From the NCBI RefSeq assembly GCF_033807575.1, contig NC_084727.1:5642001-5706000 (forward strand): DNA of 64,000 nucleotides, written 5' to 3'. The notes beneath the pieces are model-generated. The model saw only the letters and a list, made by a program, of their open reading frames with translations. It did not search any database and had not been told where the DNA came from. The translations under genes and the position numbers were made by a program. This document shows, one piece after another, positions 47,255 to 59,055 of the stretch (its first letter is position 1; each line of letters starts with the position of its first letter). Origin of the DNA: Cydia pomonella. Taxonomy: Eukaryota; Arthropoda; Insecta; Lepidoptera; Tortricidae.

Positions 47255-50200
47255 CTAGTCAAGGTAAGTGTAAACTTTTTCGTCGTATCCGTGTCCGCGG
47301 ACCTTGTCGTCGACCCAGGACCGGAGGTGTCCGACGTCGACGTACACGGCCGGCGTCTGGTCGCCGCAGCCGATGCCCCACGCGACGATGCCATGTTGGA
47401 TGTAGCGGTCTTTCTCGTACTGGAACAGAACGGCGGAAAGTTTGACATGTTTGTTTTACACAAACATGGTAGTTATATATTAAGTAGGTATTGTAAAACC
47501 ACCCTATGGTCCCCAATGTATTACTAACGCAAATAAAGAGTAGTGTAATTTATCTGAGTTTTTTCTTACCGAAATATACGATATTCGATTAAGGCCACCG
47601 TAACAATAGTAGACCTCAAACACGCTTGAATTCGGAGGTTGATTCTGAATTAGCTGAGATAAATTAAATGATGGTAAAATATGCAGAAACTAAATTTACA
47701 GTACATATGGGGCTACTTTATAGCACTAGTGCGAGAAGTAGCATATTACGTTACTGTGTCGAACATTTAAAGGGCCATATGTACTGTAAAACGTTGTACG
47801 ATACATGTGCGAATAGGTAATTCGCAACTCGTGTCGATTTAAAACACTCCCTTCGGTCGTGTTTTAATTTATCGCCACTCGTTTCGAATTTCCTATTTTT
47901 CGCACTTGTATCGTAATGTACTATTTTATGATGAAATTAATTAACGTGCGGATAATAATATGATGTATGATTATATTATAACTATTTGGTTGTTGTTGTT
48001 AAAGTAGCACCCCCGACAATTTCTCTGCTTTCCCTAAAGGTTGACTGGTAGAGAATGCCTCATGGCAATAAGTCCGCCTTTTGTAAAATAAGGTTTTCAT
48101 TTGTGCAATAAAGGTTAAATAAATAAATAATGTTCTCCAACATTCCTTGACCGGGAAACTGGGATAGATATTACCAACACGTTATACATTCGTGATAATC
48201 GTACACATCATCGTCCCAGGATCAAATAAAGATACCAAAAATCGTAGTTTTACCTCAGAAGGACAGACGAGGGGCGATCCGCCGTCACCCTTGCACGTGT
48301 CGGCGCCGGTCTCGCCGCCGGCGCACATGAAGGAGCTGTGCAGCTCGAAGTACTTGCCGAGGCGGGTCTTCCGCAGCTCTTGTTGGCAGCGCGCGCGGTC
48401 CACTACTGGGACCTCCACCTGGGAATAGGAAGCTATTAACGTCTGTCCAGGTTTAAGAAATGACGTCGCGGTTATACTATAGACGACATATGCATAGGTA
48501 TAAACAAACTCTGTCTGCGTAGAAATCGTTACAAACTTTCGACCCCGTTTAACTAGTCTTATTTTTAATTCACTCGCGCGACATGTTTCAAAGAGCCTAG
48601 GTCTCCATTTCGAAGCACTAACAGAGTGCGTGAATAGCGGTCACGACCATGACCGTTCTAAACATTGGCAAAATACATACGATTGAACGATGCTTCTATG
48701 TGTTCTATCATAGCCTGTCATCAGCTAAGTAACGGAACTATTTATAATATGAAACTGAATGACATACCCGTTTGAGTATGACCTGGTACCGGCCCTCCTT
48801 CCCGAAGTGGTCCTTGCCCCACCCGCTGGCCAGGCAGCGCTTGCCGCCGACGGCGCGCACGCCGGGGCTGGGCAGGCAGGCGACGCCTATGTTCGGCGCC
48901 GCGTCCACGGGGGACGCCAGGAACAGGAGACCGATGTCGTAGAACAGGTTGCCTGGAGAAAAAAGCACCAATGAACAACTAAATTTGGATAAGGATGGAT
49001 TTATTTACAAAACCTTAATGTAAATAACTCTAGGTAACTCAGCTGATGGCTGTAGGCATATTCTAGAAAATAGATGAAAGTAAGCGTTGACTTCTTAGCT
49101 TAGTTTTATGTTTCACAATGTAGGTATTCTGGCTAAGTAACCCAAAGATAATCTATAATACCTACTCCTATTCTGCCACCTGCCGCACACTAGATAGATG
49201 CCATTCTTAAGGGTGTTTAAATACTCCATGTCAACGATAACCAAATAACATTTTCCACTACTTGCGACTCCTAGATACGTATACGCTTCAACTGTACGTT
49301 TGACATCTCCTTATCCTCAGGTGTCTGAAGTATTATCAGAATAAAACGACGACAATACCAACATACCTTTCTATACGACAATACCAACATAATTACTTAT
49401 GAACCACCATCTCCTTAACATCCTAGTATGGGCCGTTCTTGGTCTGCGTGTCCCACTCTCCAGCGCGGATTTGCACTATTTCCCGTTCGCCACGCCACCC
49501 CACTGGGGAGTGGGGAGCCTGTTAGCACCCCACTGGGGTGAATAATAACCATCGCCAATAGTTCCTCCCTTATCTTACATACCTTTGTTAAAGTCCTTAT
49601 GAACCACCACCTCCTTAACATCTCGGTCCTGGTACGGATACAGCTCGTTCTTGGTCTGCGTGTCCCACTCTCCAGCGCGGATTCGCAGCTGGTTCCCATT
49701 GGAGACGTAGTGGGCCGCCGTTAGTACCACGCTGGGGTGAATGAGGGAGCCCCCGCCGACGTACACGTTCAGCTTCTGGCCGTTTGGCTCGTTCTCGTTT
49801 ACTGGTTCGATCCTGGAAATATTTGTATCATGAATTACTTAGTCTAAATGAACACCTGAGTATTTCAGTTTGTCACCGTTAGGTAAGTATACATTACTAT
49901 ACCTAGTCAGGTACTGTCAATACAAAAATAAGGTACCTACTCAAGAAATCTATAGATTATTTTAATGACACAAAACAGTTGAGTCAAGTAGTTTAAGGGA
50001 TAGTTTTCGTACTGTATAATATCGCTTGGTGAACCAGAGACACCGTCAGTTTTTGAGTAGCTCTAACTCTAAATTTTTTGAATACTTACTTGAGGATGGC
50101 CACCATCCAGGGGAACTCGCCGAAGTTGGCCTCTCCGTCGGCGGCGCCGGTGATACGGAACCCGAGCCCGTCGGGGTTGCGCCAGCCGCAGCCCTCTCGG

Positions 50201-53200
50201 TTCTATAACAAATGCAAAATTATACTCATTTTACATATGCCCGAAGAAGCCCACTTTGCCCGCGTCAATTTTGCTCAACAAGTTTGAGATATATTTTTTG
50301 TCGTAATCAATTTGGAAATCAAATGGGCTACCGAGGTTTGAGAAGAATCATATGGGGATTTAAATTGTAAAGAGGTGGGTAACGCGTATATGGCATCATA
50401 AAATTGAAAGCCTTATTTCTGAAGAATACCTTTGCGATCCTAACGAATAACGATACTTTTTCTTCAAAATTCAATTTCGAGAGAAAACTGTTTACACTAA
50501 ATCTTAACAAATTATTATGATTTCATTGTTTCATCGCTTCAGCATAATTTATTCCAGGTTCATAAGTTTCACTTTTTTAAAACAAAATGTTTTTACTGTA
50601 TTGCAAATTTTGAAAAACCTACTCGAAGTTTTTCATTGTGTCAATAACATACTTAAAAGCGACCAAGTGCGAGTCGGACTCGCCCATGAAGGGTTCCGTA
50701 CCATTTATGACGTATTAAAAAAAACTACTAACTAGATCTGGTTCAAACCAATTTTCGGTGGAAGTTTGCATGGTAATGTATATCATATATTTTTTTTAGA
50801 TTTTTCATTCTGTTATTTTAGAAGTTCCAGGGGGGGGGGGGGCACATTTTTTCACTTTGGAAGTGTCTCTCGCGCAAACTATTCAGTTTAGAAAAAAATG
50901 ATATTAGAAACATAAATATCATTTTTGAAGACCTATCCCTAGATACCCCACACGTATGGGTTTGATGAAAAAATTTTTTTTAATTTTTAGACGTGTTAAA
51001 AAAAACTACTAACTAGATCGCGTTCAAACCAATTTTTGGTGGAAGTTTGCATAGGAATGTATATCATATTTTTTTTTTAGATTTTTCATTCTGTTATTTT
51101 ACAAGTTACGGGGGGGGGGGGGGGGGGTACACATTTTACCACTTTGGAAGTGTCTGTAGCGCAAACTATTCAGTTTAGAAAAAAATGATATTAGAAACCT
51201 CAAAATAATTTTTAAAGACCTATCCATAGATACCCCACACGTATGGGTTTGATGAAAAATGATTTTTTGCGTTTCAGTTCTAAGTATGGGGAACCCCCAA
51301 AATTTATTGTTTTTTTTTTCTATTTTTGTGTAAACATCTTAATGCGGTTCATAGAATACATCTACTTACCTACCAAGTTTGAACAGTATAGCTCTTATAG
51401 TTTCGGAAAAAAGTGGCTGTGACATAATCGGACAGACAGACGGATATGACGAATCTATAAGGGTTCCGTTTTTTGCCATTTGGCTACGGAACCCTAAAAA
51501 TCATGGAGAATGGAAAATATTTAAATGTGGAAAAAGCTTTCTCTTTTTATATGGTCGAGTAGGTACGTGGTTACCCTTTTAAATAGAACAGGTACATGAA
51601 CGAATGATGATCTAACGTGATGGATTACCCACAAATTAACTTCCAATATATCTAAAAAACCCGGGAAACACACAATACCGCTATGCATCATAATCGTATT
51701 CGTCATTGACATTGCTGCGGCAACTTAATAGCAATATAATGACTCCCGTTTGATGTAACACCTACAAACTTAATAATGCTGCTCACAAACCAACTGGTAA
51801 AAACCATCAACCACGTATTGATTATACAGGGATCGCTCGATCAATGGCCTTGAGGACGGCAATGATAAGTTTGTTGTTAGAATAATGAGTTAAAACTCAT
51901 GGCCGTTATGGTCAGTCGCCTCTGACGCATTTAATACCTATTTAAGGAACAGAATTTTGGAAATATGTACCTAGATTGAAATTCATTGAAAGATATCATG
52001 TTGCAATGAAATACATATAACTAAAATAACACCATTTTTAACCCCAGATCCAAAAAGATATGAAGTAAGATGTTGAATTGATGATGAGACTAAGATAGGC
52101 CCTAATCATTTAACTAGATTCAGACTAAGCTACGTTGGCACCGATTTTGATAGCACAGACTGTGCAAGTGTTATTTTAAACGTTAAACTTCTATTAAATT
52201 ATGACATTCACAATAACACTTGCACAATCTGTGCTATCAAAATCGCTGCCATTTTAGCTTAATCTGACTTTACTTAACTAAAACTAAGTACCTACGTATT
52301 TTTGCAAATATGACAACTTTTTTATTTCCTAAGGAATTTAGCCCGTGTATCTTGAGATAGTAGAAGCCGAAGAACGACATTATTGATTGATGTGACCTTA
52401 AGACTTTATTGAACGAGCCATTTAGCGTCTAGATGGTTTAACAATTAAAGTCTGTGTTTATAAAATAGTACCTTAACAGGAGGTGCGGGGGTGATGGGGT
52501 TGTCTGGAGTCTTACGGTCCGGCGGCAGGCAGCACGTATCTAAGTACGACTTGCATTCGCCATCCTTTACTCTGAAAGCATGTTGAATAAACTGTTAGGT
52601 CCATAAAATTATTTATTTATTTATTTAATTTATTTAAAAAATTGATTCAGGCAACAAGGCCCATATTACAAATACCTTACAGACTAACATATATATATAT
52701 GTTCCTTATGTTCCTAATGGTAGTTGTGCCTATTCAACTTCAAAGGTGTCATTTGTGGCTAAATATGTATGTATTTCATTAATTCATTCATTCACGTGTG
52801 GCTGACGCATATTTCATACTCGTAACATTTTGTGGTAGTAAACACGGTGACAAGACAATTTTATGGTTGTTAATAGAATGTACATTTACATTGGCAACAC
52901 TCCTATCTGTTTTTACTCCTTGTCTTTGGTTTTACTATTCCATGTTCGTTCTTGCTTTTTGTCATGAAAAATATGTTTCCGTTTATTATTATGTTTTTAC
53001 CTAAATAAATGTTTAGAAGAGAATGCTCCACGTTTAATTTAGTATATTAACAATGGTCATGCATGACACAGCAGGGGCCAAAATGTACGAGATTGTAGGT
53101 ATGCAGTCGCTTTTAATATTGATGTGAACGGTAGCGGTAAACTATGGATATCGAAGACAGTTTGCTACATCCGCCAATGGAAGGCACAGCCCTACTGGTG

Positions 53201-55131
53201 GGAGTTTCTGTCCTCCTGGTCACTCACGTGATATCAATGATCTCGACGCTATAATTAATGATGGTGTTTTGGTATCTAGGTTGTCTGCTGTCAAACAGGA
53301 GTTGTTTTGGCGTGGGTATTATTGACAAAGAGTGGTAGAGAGGCATCTTGGCTAGGCGCTCTGATGTCAATTGCCATTCTTAATGATGGTGTCGTTGGCA
53401 CCGCACATGTAGTGATTGTCTGCTGTCAAACAGGACTTGTCTAGAAACAATAACTAAGACAAACCTGATGTCGATGATCCCGACGCCATCATTAATGATG
53501 GTGTCATTGGCGCCGCACAAATAGTACGGCACGCACTCGCCGTTCTGGCTGTCTGCTGTCAAACAGGACTTGTCGTCGTCTGAAACAAACACATTTTGTT
53601 TCTTTTAAAAAGACCTTGTTTTACTCCAATAAGTACAATGTCTATGGTACATGATGCAGCATAAGGATTGCCTCACGCTCATGTTAGTTCGATCCGGGTC
53701 CATCCGGTCGAGGTTACCGACACTTCGTTTTCTATGACGGGTGTTCGGTGATCACGTAATACGATTCCTATAGACCACTGAAGTATTGGTTTGGACACGA
53801 ACCGCTCGAATGTCAGTCATTGTTTAAGAAGATAATAAGGCGGCAGTCCGAGACCAGCGAAGGTTTTTTTATTGGGTCACTGGTTGGCTTAAAATATAAT
53901 TATGGTGAATTAGCGGGCTCATTTCTTAACGTCGCACTATTGGACCTCTATCTGTTATTGTTCTAATACTAGACCCTTCCTGATAAGCACCAGAGACCAA
54001 GCTTCTAGTGGTGCAAACTTAGAACATACAACGGTGCGAAGAATCCAACTGACAGCACCATCTAGTGACTCACCGTATTATTGTTAACCATGCTGAACAC
54101 CAAAGTGAACGATTACGGTGCGGCCCACGAGTATTCTGTGTCTGCCCGTAATTCTGGTTTAAAGGCTGGTTGATAATGGAAATTAGGCCCTTTTAACTTT
54201 GCGACAAAGTGTGGATTTGCCCGTATTACCGTAACCTTTTACAGAAATTTGACGAAGAGTAGAGCAAGGAATGAATCAAATTGACCATATCGCGATCTAT
54301 TCCGGCCTTTCTGGCCTAGTCGGTATATAGTGTGATTCCGCATATAAAGCCGATGGTCTCGGGATCAAATCCTGGTAAGGCATCTATGAGTGTGATGAGC
54401 ATGGGTGTTTACTGTTTTGTATGTACAATACAATACAAATACTCTTTATTCCACACCTCAATACAGAAACAATTTGATTTGTATGTATTTAATTATTTAT
54501 ATATTACATATTTCGTCGTCTAAGTACTCATAATACAACACAAGCCTTAAAAATTATTGAGTAATGTGGGCTAATTGGTAGGGTATAACCAGTTGGAGTT
54601 TATATAGGCGGGAGCTTGTTCTAGCATCCTATATATTGAAACTATTGGTAGGATCAGTAACCCAGAGGAACTGACCACGGTGAGCCTGTGCGCGCCCCCG
54701 CGGTGTGTGTGGCGCCGACGCCGACCGCTGCTGCTAGCCGTGCTACAAGTGCGCACCGGCCCGCCGCCGTGGACGAGAGCCTTGCGCACGCTCAATCAAG
54801 TTGCTACCCGGATTGATGTGTTCTATTGTTCTGAGAATGACTTCGTTAAAGTCACTGTTTGTATTATGTTATACTTCTTAGAAATAATTTTATATACATA
54901 ACTGTTATGATAGCTGTACTGTAAATAAATATTTTTATTTCATTTTATTTAGTGTTACTCACCGTCAGCGTTATTGTTAACTATGCTAGGCACCAAAGTG
55001 GAGGACTGCGGCGCTTGCGTTGCGCCATTGTTCTGGTTCTGGAGCTGCTTGATGATGGACTCCAAGTCGCCCCCGTCGTCTTGAGCGAGGCACGAAGCCA
55101 GCAGCACCAGTATTGAGAGGAATTTGTACAT
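47255..55131 (-). CDS. Clip-domain serine protease homologue (non-catalytic)
   Basis: Eight coding exons on the minus strand (54963-55131, 53465-53579, 52472-52571, 50090-50202, 49583-49812, 48768-48952, 48254-48418, 47255-47419) close in phase to give 413 residues. A signal peptide (MYKFLSILVLLASCLA) is followed by a clip domain with six cysteines (62, 72, 78, 101, 108, 109; CVPYYLC and SYLDTCC), a Pro-rich linker and a chymotrypsin-like domain. His200 (TAAHY) and Asp248 (DIGLL) of the triad are kept. The serine motif reads GDGGSP, not GDSGGP, so Gly350 replaces the nucleophile. This marks the PPAF-II/SPH group, haemolymph cofactors for prophenoloxidase activation in melanisation. Its role here is inferred from the family. 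Several exons have decayed copies in the downstream intron. Confidence 0.93.
47696..47932. repeat. Dispersed repeat (CGCACTTGTATCGTAATGTA family) in intron
   Basis: This is the most complete member of the family described at 24350-24700. Its ends are TTACAGTACATATGG and GCACTTGTATCGTAATGTAC. A LINE tail (GGTAGAGAATGCC) follows at 48025-48130. Confidence 0.75.
49362..49545 (-). pseudogene. Decayed duplicate of protease-homologue exon 49583-49812
   Basis: GTTCTTGGTCTGCGTGTCCC followed by ACTCTCCAGCGCGGATT is identical to the real exon. CTGGGGTGAAT and ATGAACCACCA are also shared, including a donor-like ACATACCTT at its start. The copy has deletions and a changed Ala-Ala-His region, so it is not a usable exon. 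It lies directly 3' of the real exon in the sense of transcription. Confidence 0.85.
50650..51505 (+). repeat. Dispersed repeat with internal 290-bp duplication and G runs
   Basis: It starts AAGTGCGAGTCGGACTCGCC and ends TTTGGCTACGGAACCCTAAA. The segment from ACTACTAACTAGATC to TACCCCACACGTATGGGTTT occurs twice (about 50700-50970 and 51000-51255). Each copy carries a G run, about 13 and 18 bases long, which could form quadruplexes. It sits in the protease-homologue intron. Confidence 0.85.
52119..52267. mobile_element. Palindromic MITE (GTCAGACCAAG family)
   Basis: GATTTTGATAGCACAGACTG and TGTGCTATCAAAATCGCTGC form long arms. It is related to 34006-34168. Confidence 0.8.
53225..53445 (-). 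pseudogene. Two decayed duplicates of the clip-domain exon
   Basis: Copy at 53359-53445 keeps the acceptor (TTTCTAG), TGTCTGCTGTCAAACAGGAC and the reading SCLTADNHYMCGANDTIIKN. An 18-base in-frame loss removes the GECVPYYL cysteine, and a TGA follows. Its donor is lost. An older copy at 53225-53310 keeps TGTCTGCTGTCAAACAGGA and ATAATTAATGATGGTGT. The real exon is 53465-53579. Confidence 0.88.
54067..54180 (-). pseudogene. Decayed duplicate of protease-homologue first coding exon
   Basis: GACTCACCGTATTATTGTTA, CATGCTGAACACCAAAGTG and TTCTGGTTTAAAGGCTGGTT follow the order of the 3' part of exon 54963-55131, including the donor (plus-strand ACTCACC). The signal-peptide part is absent. It is about 0.8 kb downstream of its source. 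Confidence 0.75.
54307..54575 (+). mobile_element. SINE (family B) in protease-homologue intron
   Basis: The head CTGGCCTAGTCGGTATATAG, the degenerate B box GGGATCAAATCCTGG and the body GTGATGAGCATGGGTG match the family. It contains a short AATACAATACAAAT insertion. Confidence 0.75.
54655..54945 (+). other. GC-rich island with short open frame and AATAAA
   Basis: Bases 54680-54790 are strongly GC-rich inside an AT-rich intron. They encode SLCAPPRCVWRRRRPLLLAV on the plus strand, running on to a TAA after 74 codons, with AATAAA at about 54925. There is no family match that I recognise. It could be the 3' end of a processed retrocopy, an old exon, or a repeat fragment. Confidence 0.4.
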
Positions 55132-55664
55132 CTGGAAAATAAGAGGAAATGTGTTAGCATCGGTTACACCTACCGCTTTACCATTTTGTTGGCTTGATTA
55201 ATTTAGAAGTAAATTAACTTGCCACTACCACTCGTTGCCATGGTTACGATCTCCTGGGTCACTTTTAAAACCCTGAATTTATGGTACTTAAAATAACCAA
55301 ACATACGCTTTAATGGCAGTTGAGTAAGCAAGATCCCTCGCAAATAGCTTTTTTGCCTTCTAAGCCTCCGTAACCCCTTGATGCCTGCTAATACTTTAAT
55401 GACTAAAATATAATGCCATCAACAATACGTTTACCGAAATTAATTTATATACGTTACTTTTACTTTACATTAAAAATAAATTTACTAAACTTATTGCTTT
55501 TTGGAAATTTCCAATATGTGGACAAAAAATTTCACGAGAATGGGTTAAGAATTGCGACCTGTTAAGCAGAGGTCAACTATTCTAATGGTATTTTTGATCT
55601 CAATTGCGTTTTGCTCAACTTATTAAATAATTGATTAACAAATAAAAAAACACCCCACCCACCC

Positions 55665-56216
55665 CTTTTTAGGGTTCCGTAGCCAAATGGCAAAAAACGG
55701 AACCCTTATAGATTCGTCATGTCGGTCTGTCTGTCCGTTTATGTCACAGCCACTTTTTTCCGAAACTATAAGAGCTATACTGTTAAAACTTGGTAAGTAG
55801 ATGTATTCTATGAACCGCATTAAGATTTATACACAAAAATAGAAAAAAAAACAATAAATTTTGGGGGTTCCCCATACTTACAAGGAAAGGTACCTAACTG
55901 TCCGGTTCCGATTTGATTTATATTTATATATGTTATAGAGTAGTCTAAAATAACGGACACGTATTTTTTTTTAGCTGCCCAAACTCAACCTATTGGGAGT
56001 AATTTTCCTCCAAATTACAAAAAAAAATACTGTCCCTGGCCCTGTAACTTCTAAAATAACAGAATGAAAAATCTAAAAAAAATATATGATATACATTACC
56101 ATGCAAACTTTCACCGAAAATTGGTTTGAATGAGATCTAGTAAGTAGTTTCTTTTTTAATATGTCATAAATGGTACGTAACCCTTCATGGGCGAGTCCGA
56201 CTCGCACTTGGCCGCT
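55665..56216 (-). repeat. Dispersed repeat (GGGTTCCGTAGCC family)
   Basis: It starts TTTTAGGGTTCCGTAGCCAA and ends GAGTCCGACTCGCACTTGG. It is inverted relative to 50650-51505 and related to 1-372. It lies in the 5' intron of the protease homologue. A LINE tail follows at 56640-56730. Between 56730 and 57780 I see only AT-rich sequence. Confidence 0.8.
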
Positions 56217-57788
56217 TTTTTATCATTTACATCCGCCATTTTCAAAATTTATATAGTCTATGTCACTACCATAATTCTGCCGAATTCAACGACACTCGTA
56301 TGTGAAAAACCATCCAGCCGTTTAGGCTGTAGGGCGTGCCAAAGAAATGGACGTACATACGCTCGAAAAACATTACCCTCCTTCTGACGCGTCGGATAAA
56401 AAGGAAAGAATGGAATGATTCGAACGCTTATTACCTTATGTATCTTTCGTTACTTTCTCGAGTCAAATATGGCCCCTGAGCGTGAATAATGTTGATGTCA
56501 TTCAAGTCATCACAAACATTATTCTACAATAATCGTACATAAATACGCAAAGTCTCCTTCTATTGAAGGTGTGTAAGTACGAAAATGCTCCTTGTAAATT
56601 ATGAATCTCTCCATCATCAACATGTCTCTGTTTCATCCAACTGTTGACTGTTAAAGCTTTTGGCATTAAGTCCGCCATTTGGACTTTTTCCTTTGTTTGT
56701 GGAATCAAGTTTTAATAAATAAAATAAATAAGTGTACCTAATAAGGCTACAAGTCTAGGAGCTGAACAACTGACGTTGGAGCAAATAAAATACCGCAAAC
56801 AGAAGCTCTCAACAACAGGTTTTAAACACACATATATACACAACCTGTTTGAATGCTATTTAATAACCCAATAGTGGTTTTTGTCAGTCTACTTCAATGG
56901 CTGTATTAGTTTTTATTAGGGTTCCGACGGCTATCAAAATAATAATCAATAACAATGTCATTCCTTTGTTCTATTTCGAATAGATTTTTAACCTAATATT
57001 CATATAACTTAGTTCACTATCCGAGCTAATTATATTAATTGTAAACAAATAGATCATTTTCATAACAGAAGCAAGCTCTTTATAAGCATTATAATGTAAC
57101 TTGAACGGTCCTTGATTTAGTTAAAAACTAAACCAACTTGACTACCTACCTACCTATAAAAGTTTTCTGTATAATAAATACTTTTTTTTAAATTAATCTC
57201 GTCTTTTAAAAATGATTGTGGTTTAAATGAACTGTTAACTATTTTAAAACCAATTTAGCGAACTCTTGTGTTTGATAAGGACAATAAAAATAAGGACATC
57301 AACTGTGTAAGGTCATTTATGCGTTATAACCACTACACCTAAGAATAAACAGATAGGTGAGTACCTTCGAGTGCATCAGCCTGCATGTTTACGTTTTCTA
57401 GATGAGATTCCCAGGTTTTTACGTAAACACAAATTTTATGATAACGGTTAAAATTTCAAACTGGAAACGTTTTATTGCATAGAGGCTAAATACTTGCAAA
57501 ATGTACCCTGCATTAACATATTTAATATCCTTTCAACTAATAAACACACAGCTTAGTTTTATAAACAAAAAATAAAACAGTTTTTACAAACACTATACCA
57601 ACCTTGTCACTTCACACACCACACTGCTTCTCGGAACGTACTCGCATTGTGGCTTATTTTCCTCATCAAGTGGGGATACCGCCTCACATTATCAGCCTGT
57701 TTAAAAATGAACCTTGAAATTAAAGTTTAAGGTTGATTTTCGAATGTGTGATAGTTGGAATAATAAGTCTTTTTGTCAAGAAACTCAC

Positions 57789-57968
57789 CCGGCGACTTAT
57801 TTTATTTCCAGCAGAGGTTATCGATAAGTTGTGATTACATAAACTCGTCCCAGGGTCTTGTTTGGGCTAATATTTGTATGCTTGAAGCAAGTGCTCCTCA
57901 AGCAAGAATAGATCGGTACAAAGTACCCTATGACAGCACTGGACAAAGGACAATTTCATCCTTATATA
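57789..57968 (-). promoter_or_regulatory. Probable promoter and 5' UTR exon of the protease homologue
   Basis: TATATAAG on the minus strand (57961-57968) precedes a CAGT initiator (A at 57940) by 28 bases, the standard spacing. An exon 57789-57940 would end at a good donor GG|GTGAGT. A TTTTCCAG acceptor sits directly before the coding ATG at 55131, so a non-coding first exon is required. This is the best candidate seen. Confidence 0.55.
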
Positions 57969-58854
57969 GACTAACCTCCAGTATAGACTAACACCGAACA
58001 AGTACTCGCAGATATAGGTATCATTTTGACAACAAATAAATAAACCCGTGTAGTTAAGTGTGCATACTATCCTATCCTTAGTAAGTCTAGACGTTTGGCC
58101 GCTGTTTATACGTGGAGGCCAGACTGAGTGTTTTAATTTTAAACTAAACCAACTATAATTATTATTTATTTTAAGATTAGTTTTATTTATTTTTAGATTT
58201 AGATTTTAAGTTTTATATGTATTATGTTGTGTTTATAAATACTTAGATTATTTTACTATAATTACATGTTAGTTCAAAAAGATCACCACCTACAACATAA
58301 TATCTAGAACACCACCATCTCTTCTCATTTTAGCACCGTTGTCTCAATTCCAACATCCAGAGTTGTATATCGACAAAAAGGTCTCATTCTAAATTAGTGT
58401 AGGTAGTACTAAATTATTTTTTACCTCAGCAGCTCAAACAAGCCTACTTTCGTTATTCCAGGGAGTGAGACAAAGTAGCTTTTTAATTTAGTGAAGGCCA
58501 TGAATTCAGGAATATTTCTAGAAGCTTTCGTTATAATGATGATGCCTTTCATTCATGAATGTAAAAAAATGTGGTTAACTTTACTGAGAAATATACAATT
58601 TAAGTTTATTTTTAGTTTAGCGTGCGGTATTTAACATGTGGTACCTCGATGATGGGACAATAGGTGGAGATTCGCAAACCGTCTTAGCAGATCTAGTCAA
58701 TATATATTCCTTTCAACAAAAAGTTACCTTTACGAAAATCTAATTAGCACCTCAAAATAATATAACTGTTTAGATTAAGTTACTAAATAACCTGTTTATG
58801 TTTAGATTAAGTTAACTTTACTTGATGTTGAATTTTTTTAACCTTTAATATGTT

Positions 58855-59055
58855 CTCACTACTGAGGTGAAAAGTTGTATGTGTCACACGAGAGCAAAGT
58901 CATTTTACAGCTCGTGTTTTTGAGTCCCTCGCTACGCTTAAGATTCTAACTTAGAATCATTCCCTTCGCTCGTGATTCAATTATAGAATCTTTCGCTTAC
59001 TCGGGACTCAAAATCAACACTCGCAAGAAAAACCAACTTTCCTCTCTTGTTGCAC
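58855..59055. repeat. Likely dispersed repeat rich in CTCG/GAGT motifs
   Basis: Mirror-like blocks GAGTCCCTCGCTACGCTTAA and CTTTCGCTTACTCGGGACTC flank TTAGAATCATTC and TATAGAATCTTTC. This suggests a degenerate inverted repeat. There is no second copy in this window. Confidence 0.4.
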
